Part shown: in pieces, positions 1-10,041 of the stretch | How positions within the stretch are numbered: position 1 is the first letter of the stretch | How the letters are laid out: each line of letters opens with the position of its first letter | Origin: Pantoea cypripedii | GTDB lineage: Bacteria; Pseudomonadota; Gammaproteobacteria; Enterobacterales; Enterobacteriaceae | Direction: 5' to 3' | DNA: 64,000 nt | Assembly (NCBI RefSeq): GCF_002095535.1 | Contig: NZ_MLJI01000002.1 | Coordinates: forward strand, 691,786 to 755,785 | Notes under the pieces: generated by a model | The model's input: only the letters and a program-made list of their open reading frames with translations | Told to the model about the DNA's origin: nothing | Database searches by the model: none | Program-made: the position numbers and the translations under genes

Positions 1-1063
1 AGGCGATGTAGGGATTTGCTGAAGGATCGATACACTTCACTTCAAGATGCGCGCCATAAGGATTCGCTGGATTCGCGGCGCAGTAACGAACGGCCGCCTC
101 GCGATTTTCCAGTCCCCAGCAGGCATAAGCACCGGACCAGTGTCCCGGCTGAAGACGATCGGCAGACAGTACCGAAGGGGCCAGCAACGCCACCATTTCA
201 GGCAGATAGTGGACAATCCCGGCAATTAAACTGCCCCCTTCCGCCGTGATGCCATACGCACCCTCTCCCCCGGCCAGTAACGGTTTGCCCTGACGGGTAA
301 AGGAGAAATGCAGATGCGCGCCATTGCCAGCCCCACCTTCAAACGGCTTCGGCGAGAAACTGATCCTTAACTTATGCTTGCGCGCGATACGGCCCAGCAG
401 AATGCGGGTCAGAACCAGCCGATCAATGGCGGTCACGGGATCTGCCGGAGCGAGGGATAATTCATACTGGGCAGTGCCGTATTCCGCATGAAACTGCTCA
501 AGGCCGACACCGGCTTCGCCGAGTGAATTAACGATATCGTTAACCACGGCTTCCTTGTCCAGCAGTGCGCCCATGCCATAGGCATGCCAGTGACCAGCTG
601 ATGCATCGGACTCTTCCGGCAACAGATAAAACTCCAGCTCGCCCGCCGCGAGGGTCTCAATGCCTGCCGTCTGCAACGCCTCGACCTGGCTGCGCAGAAA
701 ATGACGTGAGCACCAGGCTGCGCGTTCGCCCTCTTGTTCAAAGACATCCACGGGTGCCCAGCAAAATCCATCCTTTAGCTTCACCAGCGCGGAAAGATCA
801 GCGCGCAGGCGATCGTCACCCACCGCCGAAAATGCCGGTATCCAGGCGATGGCATTATCGGCGCAAAATAACGCCCAGGAAGGAGAAGCACCCACCCCAG
901 ACTGGCTGATGGTTTTCAGGCGAGTGGCCGGAATGGATTTGCCACGAATCACGCCAGCGGAATCCACCAGCGTGGCAAATAACGTGGCAACGCCACTCGC
1001 GATAAGACTTTCACATTGAGAATCAATGGATTGATTATTTTCTACTGCCGCTACTTTATCCAT
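1..1063 (-). CDS. Glutamine synthetase family protein (partial, C-terminus off the window)
   Basis: About 354 codons are present, starting at the ATG at 1063-1061; the 3' end lies beyond base 1. An ELEFYLL segment near residue 141 and GNGAHLHFS near residue 243 match the metal- and glutamate-binding core of type I glutamine synthetases. Family knowledge: homologues outside glnA often ligate glutamate to an amine (gamma-glutamyl-putrescine or -ethanolamide type) and serve in catabolism. It is divergent from an RpiR regulator, an N-formylglutamate amidohydrolase-like gene and a cysteine hydrolase, which suggests a shared pathway for an amide or amine. A 14-bp inverted repeat lies in the divergent promoter region. 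The substrate cannot be read from the sequence. Confidence 0.85.
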   Translation of the reverse strand, partial: MDKVAAVENNQSIDSQCESLIASGVATLFATLVDSAGVIRGKSIPATRLKTISQSGVGASPSWALFCADNAIAWIPAFSAVGDDRLRADLSALVKLKDGFCWAPVDVFEQEGERAAWCSRHFLRSQVEALQTAGIETLAAGELEFYLLPEESDASAGHWHAYGMGALLDKEAVVNDIVNSLGEAGVGLEQFHAEYGTAQYELSLAPADPVTAIDRLVLTRILLGRIARKHKLRISFSPKPFEGGAGNGAHLHFSFTRQGKPLLAGGEGAYGITAEGGSLIAGIVHYLPEMVALLAPSVLSADRLQPGHWSGAYACWGLENREAAVRYCAANPANPYGAHLEVKCIDPSANPYIA

Positions 1064-1117
1064 TACACCGAAAACTCCCGTCTGCTATTTACTGGTGACC
1101 GCGCTTGAGATTTTTTT

Positions 1118-1163
1118 ATATATGTTACACAATCGACTTAAAATCAATATGTGTAATATATAT
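1118..1163. promoter_or_regulatory. Inverted repeat, probable operator of the RpiR regulator
   Basis: The arms ATATATGTTACACA (1118-1131) and TGTGTAATATATAT (1150-1163) are complementary at 13 of 14 positions around an 18-base spacer. They lie in the 182-bp divergent region between the glutamine-synthetase homologue and the rpiR-type gene. The symmetry and position suggest the binding site of the adjacent regulator, controlling both directions. This is inference. Confidence 0.55.
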
Positions 1164-1245
1164 TAAATTCGTATAGCTGAATCACGCCGGTTGTGGCACT
1201 GTCCTTGTGTCAATGCCGCGAACGGTGTGGTGAAGGAGAGCAGGT

Positions 1246-2097
1246 GTGCTGGCACAACAAATTAAAGACAGCATGGCGGAACTCAGCCCTGCTGAACGAA
1301 AAATAGCGCGGGCGATGCTGGCGGATTATCCCAGGGCGGGTTTAGGAACGGTGCAAACGCTGGCTGATCAGGCTGGCGTCAGTCTACCGTCGGTGGTGCG
1401 TTTTGCCCGGCGTATGGGGTTTGGCGGTTTTGTCGATTTTCAACAGGCATTAAGGGATGAAATTTCCGAGCAGGCCAAAGGGCCGTTGCAGCGCCTGGAT
1501 AACTGGGTGACCAATGAAAGCCCTTCCGCACTGATCGAGGCTGCCATCAAATCGTCTGTGCTTGCCATCCAGTGTTCGCTGCGCGATATCCCCGAGTTTG
1601 AAATCACCGAGGCAACCCGCTTAATTGGTGCCAAAGAACATCATGTCATGCTGGGTGGCGGGCGCATCAGCCAGTCACTGGCGATGTATTTTGGCCGCAA
1701 CCTGCAACAGGTCCGGCGTGGCGTGGATGTGCTTTCTGAAAATCATCACGACCGTATTCAGCAAATCATTGATGCCAGTAAAAATGATGTGTTCGTACTG
1801 TTTGATTTTCGTCGCTATCAACAGGATATGTATCAGCTGGCGCAGGAGATTGTGGCACGCGGTGCCACTCTGATCGCCGTTACGGACACGCAACTTTCAC
1901 CCATTGCTTCTCTTGCCAAAGTGGTGCTGCCCATTCATGTCGAAACCCCATGGTTGTTTGATGGTTATTCGGCCGGGATTGTGCTGATCGACACGATTAT
2001 CGCCGCCATCATGGAACATCAGGGCGATAAAACCGTGGAACGGCTGAAACAATGGGAGGCGCTAGGCCCCCTTTCATTGAATGCAAAATCTAAATGA
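1246..2097 (+). CDS. MurR/RpiR family transcriptional regulator
   Basis: 283 residues. Residues 1-77 form the HTH_6 (RpiR) domain with a LADQAGVSLPSVVRFARRMG helix-turn-helix; residues about 125-260 form a SIS domain of the kind that binds phosphosugars or related ligands. The start is a GTG preceded by AAGGAG at 1233-1238. The stop overlaps the start of the next gene (ATGA, 2094-2097), so the two are probably translationally coupled. It likely controls its own operon and the divergent glutamine-synthetase homologue through the inverted repeat at 1118-1163. The inducer is unknown; with these neighbours an amide or amino-acid derivative is plausible. Confidence 0.88.
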   Translation: MLAQQIKDSMAELSPAERKIARAMLADYPRAGLGTVQTLADQAGVSLPSVVRFARRMGFGGFVDFQQALRDEISEQAKGPLQRLDNWVTNESPSALIEAAIKSSVLAIQCSLRDIPEFEITEATRLIGAKEHHVMLGGGRISQSLAMYFGRNLQQVRRGVDVLSENHHDRIQQIIDASKNDVFVLFDFRRYQQDMYQLAQEIVARGATLIAVTDTQLSPIASLAKVVLPIHVETPWLFDGYSAGIVLIDTIIAAIMEHQGDKTVERLKQWEALGPLSLNAKSK

Positions 2098-2915
2098 CTT
2101 TTCCAGATGAGGTAACGTTAGACGTGAGCGCACCACTGCTTTTTCCAGATGAACCCGCACCCTTTGTCATCGAGAATCGAACCGGTCATTCGCCTTTTCT
2201 GATCCTGTGCGATCATGGCGGGAAACGCATCCCCCGTCGCCTGGGTGATCTGGGCTTACCGCAATCGGAGATTGACCGACATATTGGCTGGGACATCGGG
2301 GTTCTGGCGGTCTCCCGCCACCTGAGCCAGTTGCTCAATGCCCCGCTGGTCCATCAGATTTATTCCCGTCTGGTGATTGATTGTAACCGCAACCCTGGGA
2401 TTCCCAGCTCAATCCCGACGATTTCAGAAGCGACCCTGGTGCCCGGCAATATAACGCTGAGTCAGCACGATCGCGACCAGCGCCAGACGGAAATCTTTGC
2501 GCCTTATCATGCCGCGATTCGGGAGATACTGGCGGAACGTAAAGCGCTGGGCATCCCTACCTGTTTACTGGCGATGCACAGCTTCACTCCGGTGTTTCAC
2601 GGCGAGCAACGTCCGTGGGAAATTGGCGTGCTATACCAGCACAAAGCCGACTATGCGCTGGCGATCCTCGAACAGCTGCAACAAAGCCAACGCTGGACGG
2701 TCGGCGATAACCAACCTTATTCGGTCTCCGACGAAACGGATTACGCCGTGCCGCAGCATGCAGTGAAGAACGATCTGCACTATGTCGAAATTGAATTGCG
2801 CCAGGACCTGATTAGCCAGCCAGCAGGACAACAGATGTGGGCTGAGGATTTGGCACCGATTTTCACTCAGTGCTGGGAAGACATTGTCAGCCAACAATTT
2901 AAAAAGGAAGCGTAA
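2094..2915 (+). CDS. N-formylglutamate amidohydrolase family protein
   Basis: 273 residues. CDHGGK at residues 39-44 and MHSFTP near 161 are typical of the N-formylglutamate amidohydrolase (HutG/FGase) superfamily, zinc enzymes that cleave N-acyl bonds. It overlaps the rpiR-type gene by 4 bp and is followed after 3 bp by a cysteine hydrolase, so it sits inside one operon. No other hut genes are present, so a role in histidine breakdown is unlikely. With a glutamine-synthetase homologue next door, hydrolysis of an N-acyl or N-formyl glutamyl intermediate is a reasonable guess. The family call is sound; the substrate is open. Confidence 0.85.
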   Translation: MTFPDEVTLDVSAPLLFPDEPAPFVIENRTGHSPFLILCDHGGKRIPRRLGDLGLPQSEIDRHIGWDIGVLAVSRHLSQLLNAPLVHQIYSRLVIDCNRNPGIPSSIPTISEATLVPGNITLSQHDRDQRQTEIFAPYHAAIREILAERKALGIPTCLLAMHSFTPVFHGEQRPWEIGVLYQHKADYALAILEQLQQSQRWTVGDNQPYSVSDETDYAVPQHAVKNDLHYVEIELRQDLISQPAGQQMWAEDLAPIFTQCWEDIVSQQFKKEA

Positions 2916-2918
2916 TCG

Positions 2919-3563
2919 ATGTTTAATCCAACCAGTCGCGACATTGCTATCGAGAAAGCATCCGCCACGCTGCTTTTTATTGATGTGCAAAACTACAATG
3001 CCCGGCGTGACGGCGGTGAATATGTGGGGATGTCTGCCGCGCAACAGAATGAACAGTTTGGTTATTTCTTCGACATCATCGAGCGCGAAACCCTCGGCAA
3101 TATGCAAAAGATCCAGGCGGCCTGCCGTGCCGAAAAAATTGAAGTGATGTATACGGTGATCGAGAGCCTGACCAAAGATGGCCGCGATCGCAGTCTGGAT
3201 TACAAAATTACCGGCTTCAATGTCCCGCGCGATTCCTGGGATGCACAGGTGTTAGAGGCTATCGCCCCAGGCGAAGATGAAATCGTTCTGCCCAAAAGCT
3301 CCTCCAGCGTGTTCATCTCCACCAATATTGATTATGTGCTGCGCAACCTCGGCACCCGTTATCTGGTGATTGCCGGATTCCTCACCGACCAATGCATCGA
3401 AAGCGCGGTGCGCGATGCCTGTGACCTCGGGTATCTGGTGACGCTGGTGACAGATGCCTGCGCGACACTCTCCCCCGAGCGTCAGCAGAACTCGCTTACT
3501 GCGATCAAAGGCTATTGCCGCCAAATCACTACGGAAGAATTTTTAAGCGAGCTGTCGGCGTAA
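2919..3563 (+). CDS. Cysteine hydrolase, isochorismatase/nicotinamidase-like
   Basis: 214 residues with the full catalytic triad of the isochorismatase-like hydrolases: Asp22 in LLFIDVQN, Lys126 in VLPKSSSS and Cys159 in LTDQCIESAVRDA. The fold spans nearly the whole chain. Members hydrolyse amides such as nicotinamide, N-carbamoylsarcosine, ureidoacrylate or biuret. The start ATG lies 3 bp after the amidohydrolase stop, with AAAAAGGAAGC as ribosome binding site. As the last gene of the operon it probably removes ammonia or a carbamoyl group from the product of its neighbour. The exact substrate cannot be told from the sequence. Confidence 0.87.
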   Translation: MFNPTSRDIAIEKASATLLFIDVQNYNARRDGGEYVGMSAAQQNEQFGYFFDIIERETLGNMQKIQAACRAEKIEVMYTVIESLTKDGRDRSLDYKITGFNVPRDSWDAQVLEAIAPGEDEIVLPKSSSSVFISTNIDYVLRNLGTRYLVIAGFLTDQCIESAVRDACDLGYLVTLVTDACATLSPERQQNSLTAIKGYCRQITTEEFLSELSA

Positions 3564-3573
3564 TGGCATATGC

Positions 3574-3648
3574 TGTAGCGGCGCGATTTATCGCGCGCCT
3601 TTTAGTCGGTGCACCGAGGAAAATAGCGCGATAAATCGCGCCGCTACA
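3574..3648. repeat. REP-like inverted repeat between convergent genes
   Basis: Two perfect 23-bp inverted arms (3574-3596 and 3626-3648) begin TGTAGCGGCGCGATTTATCG and are separated by 29 bp. Each arm also contains an internal palindrome, GCGCGATTTATCGCGC. The element fills the gap between the convergent cysteine hydrolase and alcohol dehydrogenase genes and could fold into a strong hairpin that ends or protects both transcripts. It looks like a REP/BIME-type dispersed element; no second copy is visible in this window. Confidence 0.8.
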
Positions 3649-3663
3649 CATAAACGCAGGTAC

Positions 3664-4671
3664 TCAGGGAATCAACAGAATCTTGGCAGCAGAGACGCGC
3701 TGCGATTCCAGATCATCGAAAGCATTCGCCCCCTGCTGCAACGCCCGCTGTTCCACCCAGCCCAACGCGCCCAATGCCCCCTGCTCCAGCATCGATAACG
3801 TCAGATGGAAATCTTCCATGGTGTAGGTGTAAGTTCCCAGCAGCGTAATCTCGCTCAGGGTGATTTTGCGCATATCAATCTCGCTGTCCCAATCCTGCAA
3901 ACCGATGTGCATAATCACCCCACCGGGTTTCACCGCATGCACCGCCAGTTTCCGTGTTGGACCGGCGCCTACCGCATCAATGACCAGTTGCTGACTTGCC
4001 GCTTCAACCGGCGTCTCAATCGGGTTGATGCTGGCACAGCCGGTATGACGCTCAGCCGCTTCGGCGCGTAACGGATTGGTCTCCGCAAGCGTTATCTGAC
4101 GACATCCCCAGGCGCGCAACACCAACACCGTCAGCAGACCAATTGCCCCACCGCCGATCACCAGCGCGTTAGCCTCTGCCAGTGGCATCTGCAATGCTCT
4201 CTGGGTCAGGCGTAACGCATGAACCACGGTGGCGGCCGGTTCGGTGATCGCCGCGTGCTGCAACGAGATACCCGCGGGTAATGCCACCACTAAACGCGCC
4301 GGAATCGCCATATATTCCGCAAAGGCACCGGGCCAGTCCATGCCGATCATATGGCGGTCGCTGCACAGGTTGTCACGCCCCTGGCGACAATATTCGCACT
4401 GCCCACAGGTGATTAACGGGTTGGCGGTCACCCGCTGCCCCGGTTGAAAACGCGCTGACTGGCTTTCAACAATCTCCCCTGCCAGCTCATGTCCCAGCAC
4501 CAGACCCGGCTGGCGGCGGGGATCTTTACCATGGAACGCATGCATATCTGAGCCACAGATGCCCGCTGCCGCGATACGAATCACCACCTGATCGCCCCCT
4601 TCGGGTAACTGTGGGTAAGGCCGATCCTGGATTTCAACGCCCAGCGGGCGGGTATAGACAAGTGCTTTCAT
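3664..4671 (-). CDS. Zinc-dependent alcohol dehydrogenase, possibly a DHPS 2-dehydrogenase (HpsO/HpsP type)
   Basis: 335 residues of the medium-chain dehydrogenase/reductase family. Catalytic zinc ligands are Cys39 and His61-Glu62; the structural zinc site is Cys89, Cys92, Cys95 and Cys103; the NAD motif GGGAIG lies at 173-178. It is the last gene of a minus-strand operon and overlaps the transporter by 4 bp (ATGA). With an HpsN-type dehydrogenase and an SDR in the same operon, it fits one of the two 2-dehydrogenases that interconvert the enantiomers of 2,3-dihydroxypropane-1-sulfonate (DHPS) through a keto intermediate. The family is clear; the pathway role is inferred from neighbours. It could instead be a sorbitol- or threonine-type dehydrogenase. 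Confidence 0.85.
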   Translation of the reverse strand: MKALVYTRPLGVEIQDRPYPQLPEGGDQVVIRIAAAGICGSDMHAFHGKDPRRQPGLVLGHELAGEIVESQSARFQPGQRVTANPLITCGQCEYCRQGRDNLCSDRHMIGMDWPGAFAEYMAIPARLVVALPAGISLQHAAITEPAATVVHALRLTQRALQMPLAEANALVIGGGAIGLLTVLVLRAWGCRQITLAETNPLRAEAAERHTGCASINPIETPVEAASQQLVIDAVGAGPTRKLAVHAVKPGGVIMHIGLQDWDSEIDMRKITLSEITLLGTYTYTMEDFHLTLSMLEQGALGALGWVEQRALQQGANAFDDLESQRVSAAKILLIP

Positions 4672-5996
4672 GCTTCCTCACTTAATCGGGGGAGATTGAT
4701 GCTGCCTGCACCATGGGTGCGACGCCACAGGTAGACCGCGCAGATGGCACTGGTCAGGCCGATAATCAGCACATAGGCGCAGATTAACCAGGGCTTGCCA
4801 CCCAGCATGTCCGAGAAGATGGTGGCCAGCACCGGTGTTAAACCACCGGCAAACACGCCCGAGATCTGATAGGCGAACGAAATCCCGGTGTAACGCACCG
4901 ATGCATCGAAACATTCCGAGTAGACCGATGACAGCGTGCCAAACACCGCCGCGTGGAAAATACCAAACGGGATAACAATGGCTGTCCAGACCAGCCAGAT
5001 ATTATCCGGATGGTTATACATCAGGGCGAACGCCGGGAAGGCGGAGAGTCCCGACAGGGTGGCCCCCATCGCAAAAATACGCGCGCGTCCCCAGCGGTCG
5101 GCCATATAACCCCAGAACGGGATAAAGAAACTCATCACCAGCGCGCTGGCAAGAATGGCAACAATCGCCTGATCGCGCGGAATGTGCAGCGTCTGCGTCA
5201 GCCAGGTCAGCGAAAAGACACCGAAGATATTGAAGAACACACCATCAATCAGCCGCATCCCCATACAGGTGAACACCACCCCGGTGTTTTTGCGGAATAA
5301 CTCTACCAGCGGGATACGTTTGGGCGCATTTTTCTGTTCCTCCTGTGCCTTGAGGAAATCCTCGGTTTCCGCCACGTTTTTGCGGATATAGGTCCCGATG
5401 ATGACAAACACGCCACTGAGCAGGAACGGCACACGCCAGCCCCAGGACATAAAGGCTTCATCGGGCAGCAGCAACGACGCCAGCCCGATGGCGGCGGAAG
5501 CCAGCAATAACCCCAGCGACATTCCCACCTGCGGGATACTGGCGAAAAACGCACGATGCTTCTCCGGGGAGGATTCGAAGGTCATCAGCACTGCACCGCC
5601 CCATTCGCCGCCCAGGCCGATACCCTGGATTAAACGACACAGAATCAGCAGACAAGGTGCCCACAGGCCAATCTGGTGATAACCGGGTATCAGCCCGATA
5701 AACACCGTCGCCCCGCCCATAATCACCAGGGTCAGTATCAGCATCTTCTTGCGGCCCAACGTGTCACCGAAATGACCAAAGATAATGGCCCCCAGTGGAC
5801 GAGTCAGAAAGCCAATCGCAAACACGCCGTAGGACAGCAGCGTGGTAATAAAGGGGTCACCTTCCGGAAAATAGAGTTTGTTAAACACCATCCCGGCAAC
5901 GGTGCCGTAAAGAAAAAAGTCATACCATTCAATGGTCGAACCAAACAGGCTCGACAGGGTGACGCGTCGCAGGTTACCGGCAGCAGGTTTTTGCAT
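4668..5996 (-). CDS. MFS transporter, metabolite:H+ symporter (MHS) family; probable sulfonate uptake
   Basis: 442 residues with about twelve hydrophobic segments. STIEWYDFFLYGT near residue 16, FLTRPLGAIIFGHFGD near 64 and GRKKMLI near 84 are hallmarks of the MHS family (ProP, KgtP, ShiA). It lies between an SDR and a zinc alcohol dehydrogenase in the operon headed by the HpsN-type gene. In known DHPS-degrading clusters an MFS carrier (HpsU) brings in the sulfonate, and this gene holds the corresponding place. AGAGGA lies about 8 bases before the ATG. Transport of another polar metabolite cannot be excluded. Confidence 0.85.
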   Translation of the reverse strand: MQKPAAGNLRRVTLSSLFGSTIEWYDFFLYGTVAGMVFNKLYFPEGDPFITTLLSYGVFAIGFLTRPLGAIIFGHFGDTLGRKKMLILTLVIMGGATVFIGLIPGYHQIGLWAPCLLILCRLIQGIGLGGEWGGAVLMTFESSPEKHRAFFASIPQVGMSLGLLLASAAIGLASLLLPDEAFMSWGWRVPFLLSGVFVIIGTYIRKNVAETEDFLKAQEEQKNAPKRIPLVELFRKNTGVVFTCMGMRLIDGVFFNIFGVFSLTWLTQTLHIPRDQAIVAILASALVMSFFIPFWGYMADRWGRARIFAMGATLSGLSAFPAFALMYNHPDNIWLVWTAIVIPFGIFHAAVFGTLSSVYSECFDASVRYTGISFAYQISGVFAGGLTPVLATIFSDMLGGKPWLICAYVLIIGLTSAICAVYLWRRTHGAGSINLPRLSEEA

Positions 5997-6025
5997 GATG
6001 TGTTCCTCTGCGCTGAAGGGAAGGA

Positions 6026-6772
6026 TCAGATGGCGCTATAGCCGCCATCGACCATCAGGGTTTGCCCGGTGATATAGGCGCTGGCGTTGCTGGCGAGAAA
6101 CAGCGTTACGCCATGTAAATCGGCCATTTCACCATTACGTCCCAGGCAGGTATGGGCGGCATGCCGTTCACGCAGGGCATCGTCGGCAAACACCGGCCCG
6201 GTTAAGGCCGTGGGGAAGAAACCAGGACCGATGGCATTGCAGGTGATACCTTGACGTCCCCAGCGCTGAGCAATGGCGCGGGTTAGCTGGACGATGCCGC
6301 CCTTGCCTGCGCCGTAGGGCGCGCTGTTGTCAAATGCCCGCGAGGATTGCAGCGAAGCAATATTGATAATGCGCCCCCAGCCACGCTGTGCCATGCCGGG
6401 TGCCAATGCCTGCGTCAGAAAGAAAGGCGCTTTGAGATGCAACGCCAGTTGCTGATCCCAGGCGGACTCGCTCACCTCTTCAAACGGCTGACGCAGATTC
6501 ACCCCGGCGGCGTTCACCAGGATGTCCACCGCGCCGCAATCCGCAGCCAGCGCGCTCAGCTCCGCCTGCCGGGTGATATCGGCGCACAGATAACGTGCTG
6601 AATCACCCAGCCGCTGGGCAACTTCGGCAAGCTGCGACTCACGCCGCGCTGCCAGAATCACCGCAGCACCTGCCGCCGTCAGCGCTTCGGCCATCGCGGC
6701 ACCAATGCCACTCCCTCCGCCCGTCACCAGCGCGGTTTTGCCCTGTAAATCGAATAACGTTGCAGGATGCAT
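6026..6772 (-). CDS. Short-chain dehydrogenase/reductase, possibly a DHPS 2-dehydrogenase (HpsO/HpsP type)
   Basis: 248 residues, classical SDR. The cofactor motif TGGGSGIG lies at 17-24, NAAG at 87-90, the catalytic Ser at 140, and Tyr153 and Lys157 in YGAGK. Length and a C-terminal [11 protein letters not shown] are normal for the family. AAGGAG lies before the ATG, and the start is only 9 bp from the stop of the HpsN-type gene, so they are co-transcribed. Together with the zinc dehydrogenase at 3664 it may racemise DHPS via the 2-keto form so that both enantiomers reach the HpsN enzyme. The enzymology is inferred from context. Confidence 0.88.
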   Translation of the reverse strand: MHPATLFDLQGKTALVTGGGSGIGAAMAEALTAAGAAVILAARRESQLAEVAQRLGDSARYLCADITRQAELSALAADCGAVDILVNAAGVNLRQPFEEVSESAWDQQLALHLKAPFFLTQALAPGMAQRGWGRIINIASLQSSRAFDNSAPYGAGKGGIVQLTRAIAQRWGRQGITCNAIGPGFFPTALTGPVFADDALRERHAAHTCLGRNGEMADLHGVTLFLASNASAYITGQTLMVDGGYSAI

Positions 6773-6781
6773 AGGATCTCC

Positions 6782-8165
<1,384 letters not shown>

Positions 8166-8215
8166 TAGGACTATCTATAGTGAGCTATGACGGTAACTGC
8201 AAAAGGGATGTGAAC

Positions 8216-8265
8216 AAAAAGTGATCACGATCGGCTTCAGCCGCTGGAAGTTCAGGCGTGATCAC
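8216..8265. promoter_or_regulatory. GTGATCAC pair in the hpsN-suyA divergent region
   Basis: Two copies of the palindrome GTGATCAC lie at 8221-8228 and 8258-8265. The first is part of the 12-mer AAAAAGTGATCA (8216-8227), which recurs at 13174-13185 in front of the regulator and exporter genes of the same locus. It may be a second control site for the pathway, for example for a global regulator. No factor can be assigned from the sequence. Confidence 0.35.
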
Positions 8266-8319
8266 ATTTTAATCACATCGTTCGATACATAGAAAATAAA
8301 GTATTATCAATCATCGATT

Positions 8320-8329
8320 TAATCGATTA
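8320..8329. promoter_or_regulatory. TAATCGATTA palindrome in the hpsN-suyA divergent region
   Basis: A perfect 10-bp palindrome identical to the core of the two LacI-type operators at 18390-18401 and 18421-18432. It lies 156 bp before suyA. It may link the sulfonate locus to the LacI regulator encoded at 14968-15948, or be a chance AT-rich palindrome. Confidence 0.3.
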
Positions 8330-8441
8330 CCTCCTTTTCTCCTCTCTCTTCCCGCGATGTTCCGTCGCTATTCGTGAAGCGCCTCCCAAAAACAGATGTC
8401 GGGAGAAGATAATTTTTGCCCCGTCAGGTCATTTAATATAT

Positions 8442-8455
8442 GTCATATACATGAG
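8442..8455. promoter_or_regulatory. Putative operator 2 of the sulfonate-locus regulator (suyA side)
   Basis: GTCATATACATGAG, identical to operator 1 except for the last base, lies 30 bp before the suyA ATG, where a bound repressor would block transcription or leader elongation. It shares 16 of 18 bases with the site at 13136-13153 when flanks are included. Confidence 0.65.
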
Positions 8456-8485
8456 TTCATTTGTTGTGCACTAACGGAGGCAGTT

Positions 8486-8770
8486 ATGAGTATCGATTTT
8501 GTCGTACACGATGACGGTGATTCTGTCGGGGTGGTGGTGGTGGAAGGTATCGAGGCGGGTCAGACCCTGACCGGATGGATCATGGATCAAAACAAAACCA
8601 TTGAGTTTGCGGTTAAGGATGCCATTCCCATCGGCCATAAGCTGGCGATTCGCGATCTGGCGGTGAATGACACCGTCATTAAATATGGCGAAGACATTGG
8701 TCGGGTCGTTGCGGCGATAAAGCAGGGCGAGCATCTCCACGTACATAACGTCAAAACCAAAAGGTGGTAA
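8486..8770 (+). CDS. suyA: Sulfolactate sulfo-lyase small (alpha) subunit
   Basis: 94 residues forming a single SAF domain like the N-terminal part of altronate dehydratase (UxaA). The ATG at 8486 follows CGGAGG at 8475-8480; an in-frame ATG at 8396 would add 30 residues unlike the family and cover operator 2. The stop overlaps the ribosome binding site of the large-subunit gene. Known pathway: SuyA and SuyB together split (R)-sulfolactate into pyruvate and sulfite. The separate small and large subunits, and the sulfonate neighbours, favour SuyAB over a split altronate dehydratase. Confidence 0.85.
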   Translation: MSIDFVVHDDGDSVGVVVVEGIEAGQTLTGWIMDQNKTIEFAVKDAIPIGHKLAIRDLAVNDTVIKYGEDIGRVVAAIKQGEHLHVHNVKTKRW

Positions 8771-8772
8771 TT

Positions 8773-9942
8773 ATGGAAATCACAGGACGTCAATTTGCAG
8801 GTTATCGTCGCGCCAATGGTCGCGTTGGCATTCGCAACCATGTCATTGTGCTGCCGGTGGATGATATCTCCAACGCGGCGGCAGAAGCGGTGGCGAATAA
8901 CATTAAAGGCACTATCGCCCTGCCGCATCCCTATGGACGTTTGCAGTTTGGTGAAGACCTGGAGTTGCACTTTCGCACCCTGATCGGCACCGGCTGCAAT
9001 CCCAACGTTGCCGCCGTCATCGTGATTGGGATCGAGCCGGGCTGGACAAAGCGGGTGGTGGACGGCATCCAGGCCACGGGCAAACCCGTCGCCGGATTCT
9101 GGATCGAGCAAAACGGCGATCACAACACCATCTGTGCGGCTTCCCGCAAGGCGCGTGAATTCTCGCAGTATGCCTCGGAGCTGCAACGCGAAACCTGCGA
9201 TATCAGCGAGTTATGGGTCTCGACCAAATGCGGCGAATCGGATACCACTTCCGGCTGTGGTGCCAATCCTTCCGTCGGTAATCTGTTCGATCGTCTGTAT
9301 GAAAACGGCAACACCCTGCTGTTTGGTGAAACGTCAGAATTGACCGGCGGCGAACATCTGGTGGCGGCACGCTGCGCCAATGCCGATGTGCGTCAGAAGT
9401 TTCAGTTCATGTTTGATCGCTACAGCGCCATGATCGATCGCTGGAAAACCAGTGACCTGTCTGAATCACAGCCGACTAAAGGCAATATCGAAGGCGGCCT
9501 GACCACCATCGAAGAGAAAGCGCTGGGCAATATTCAGAAGATTGGGAAAAAGTGCCGCGTGGATGGCGTGCTGGATAAAGCGGAAACCCCCACCGGGCCG
9601 GGATTGTGGTTTATGGATTCGTCCTCGGCTGCCGCGGAGATGGTGACGCTCTGTGCTGCCGGTGGCTACGTGGCGCATTTCTTCCCGACCGGCCAGGGCA
9701 ACGTCATCGGCAATCCGATCCTGCCGGTGATCAAAGTCTGCGCCAACCCGCGCACGGTACGCACCATGTCAGAACATATTGATGTCGATGTCTCAGCCGT
9801 GCTGCGACGCGAGATGAATCTGGACGGTGCCGGTGACGCCTTGCTGGAGTGTCTGCTGCGCACCGCGAATGGTCGCCTGACGGCGGCGGAAGCACTGGGA
9901 CATCGGGAGTTCGTGCTTACCCGTATTTTCGAAAGTGCTTAA
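8773..9942 (+). CDS. suyB: Sulfolactate sulfo-lyase large (beta) subunit
   Basis: 389 residues of the UxaA/GarD C-terminal family. It opens with [14 protein letters not shown], then [11 protein letters not shown] and IGTGCNPN, and a [17 protein letters not shown] segment near residue 155 with cysteines that probably bind a metal or Fe-S centre. These segments match SuyB as I remember it. The ATG at 8773 follows AAGGTGG and is preferred over an in-frame GTG at 8764 that would overlap suyA. The enzyme desulfonates (R)-sulfolactate to pyruvate and sulfite in the cytoplasm, the carbon-sulfur bond-breaking step of the locus. Confidence 0.87.
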   Translation: MEITGRQFAGYRRANGRVGIRNHVIVLPVDDISNAAAEAVANNIKGTIALPHPYGRLQFGEDLELHFRTLIGTGCNPNVAAVIVIGIEPGWTKRVVDGIQATGKPVAGFWIEQNGDHNTICAASRKAREFSQYASELQRETCDISELWVSTKCGESDTTSGCGANPSVGNLFDRLYENGNTLLFGETSELTGGEHLVAARCANADVRQKFQFMFDRYSAMIDRWKTSDLSESQPTKGNIEGGLTTIEEKALGNIQKIGKKCRVDGVLDKAETPTGPGLWFMDSSSAAAEMVTLCAAGGYVAHFFPTGQGNVIGNPILPVIKVCANPRTVRTMSEHIDVDVSAVLRREMNLDGAGDALLECLLRTANGRLTAAEALGHREFVLTRIFESA

Positions 9943-9948
9943 CCCCCT

Positions 9949-9968
9949 GCCCGCCTTCTCTGGCGGGC
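9949..9968 (+). terminator. Intercistronic hairpin between suyB and the DctA-like gene
   Basis: GCCCGCC (9949-9955) pairs perfectly with GGCGGGC (9962-9968) over a 6-base loop, followed by GTGATTTTCC. It is a weak or attenuating terminator that may reduce expression of the carrier relative to suyAB. Confidence 0.5.
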
Positions 9969-10041
9969 GTGATTTTCCACTCGCCTGCGGCGGCCAGCCG
10001 GACGCCGGTTCGTAGCCGTCAGGCTTCGCGAGGACAACCAG

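Noticed and set aside
8221..8275. CRP site from TGTGAA and TCACA-like pieces before suyA
   Set aside because: The half-sites are not at the 6-bp spacing CRP needs; the GTGATCAC palindromes explain the pattern better.
8486..9942. Reading the small and large UxaA-like genes as a split altronate dehydratase
   Set aside because: The separate subunits, the SuyB-like segments and the ComC, HpsN and YeiH neighbours fit sulfolactate sulfo-lyase better; the uronate genes lie 34 kb away.
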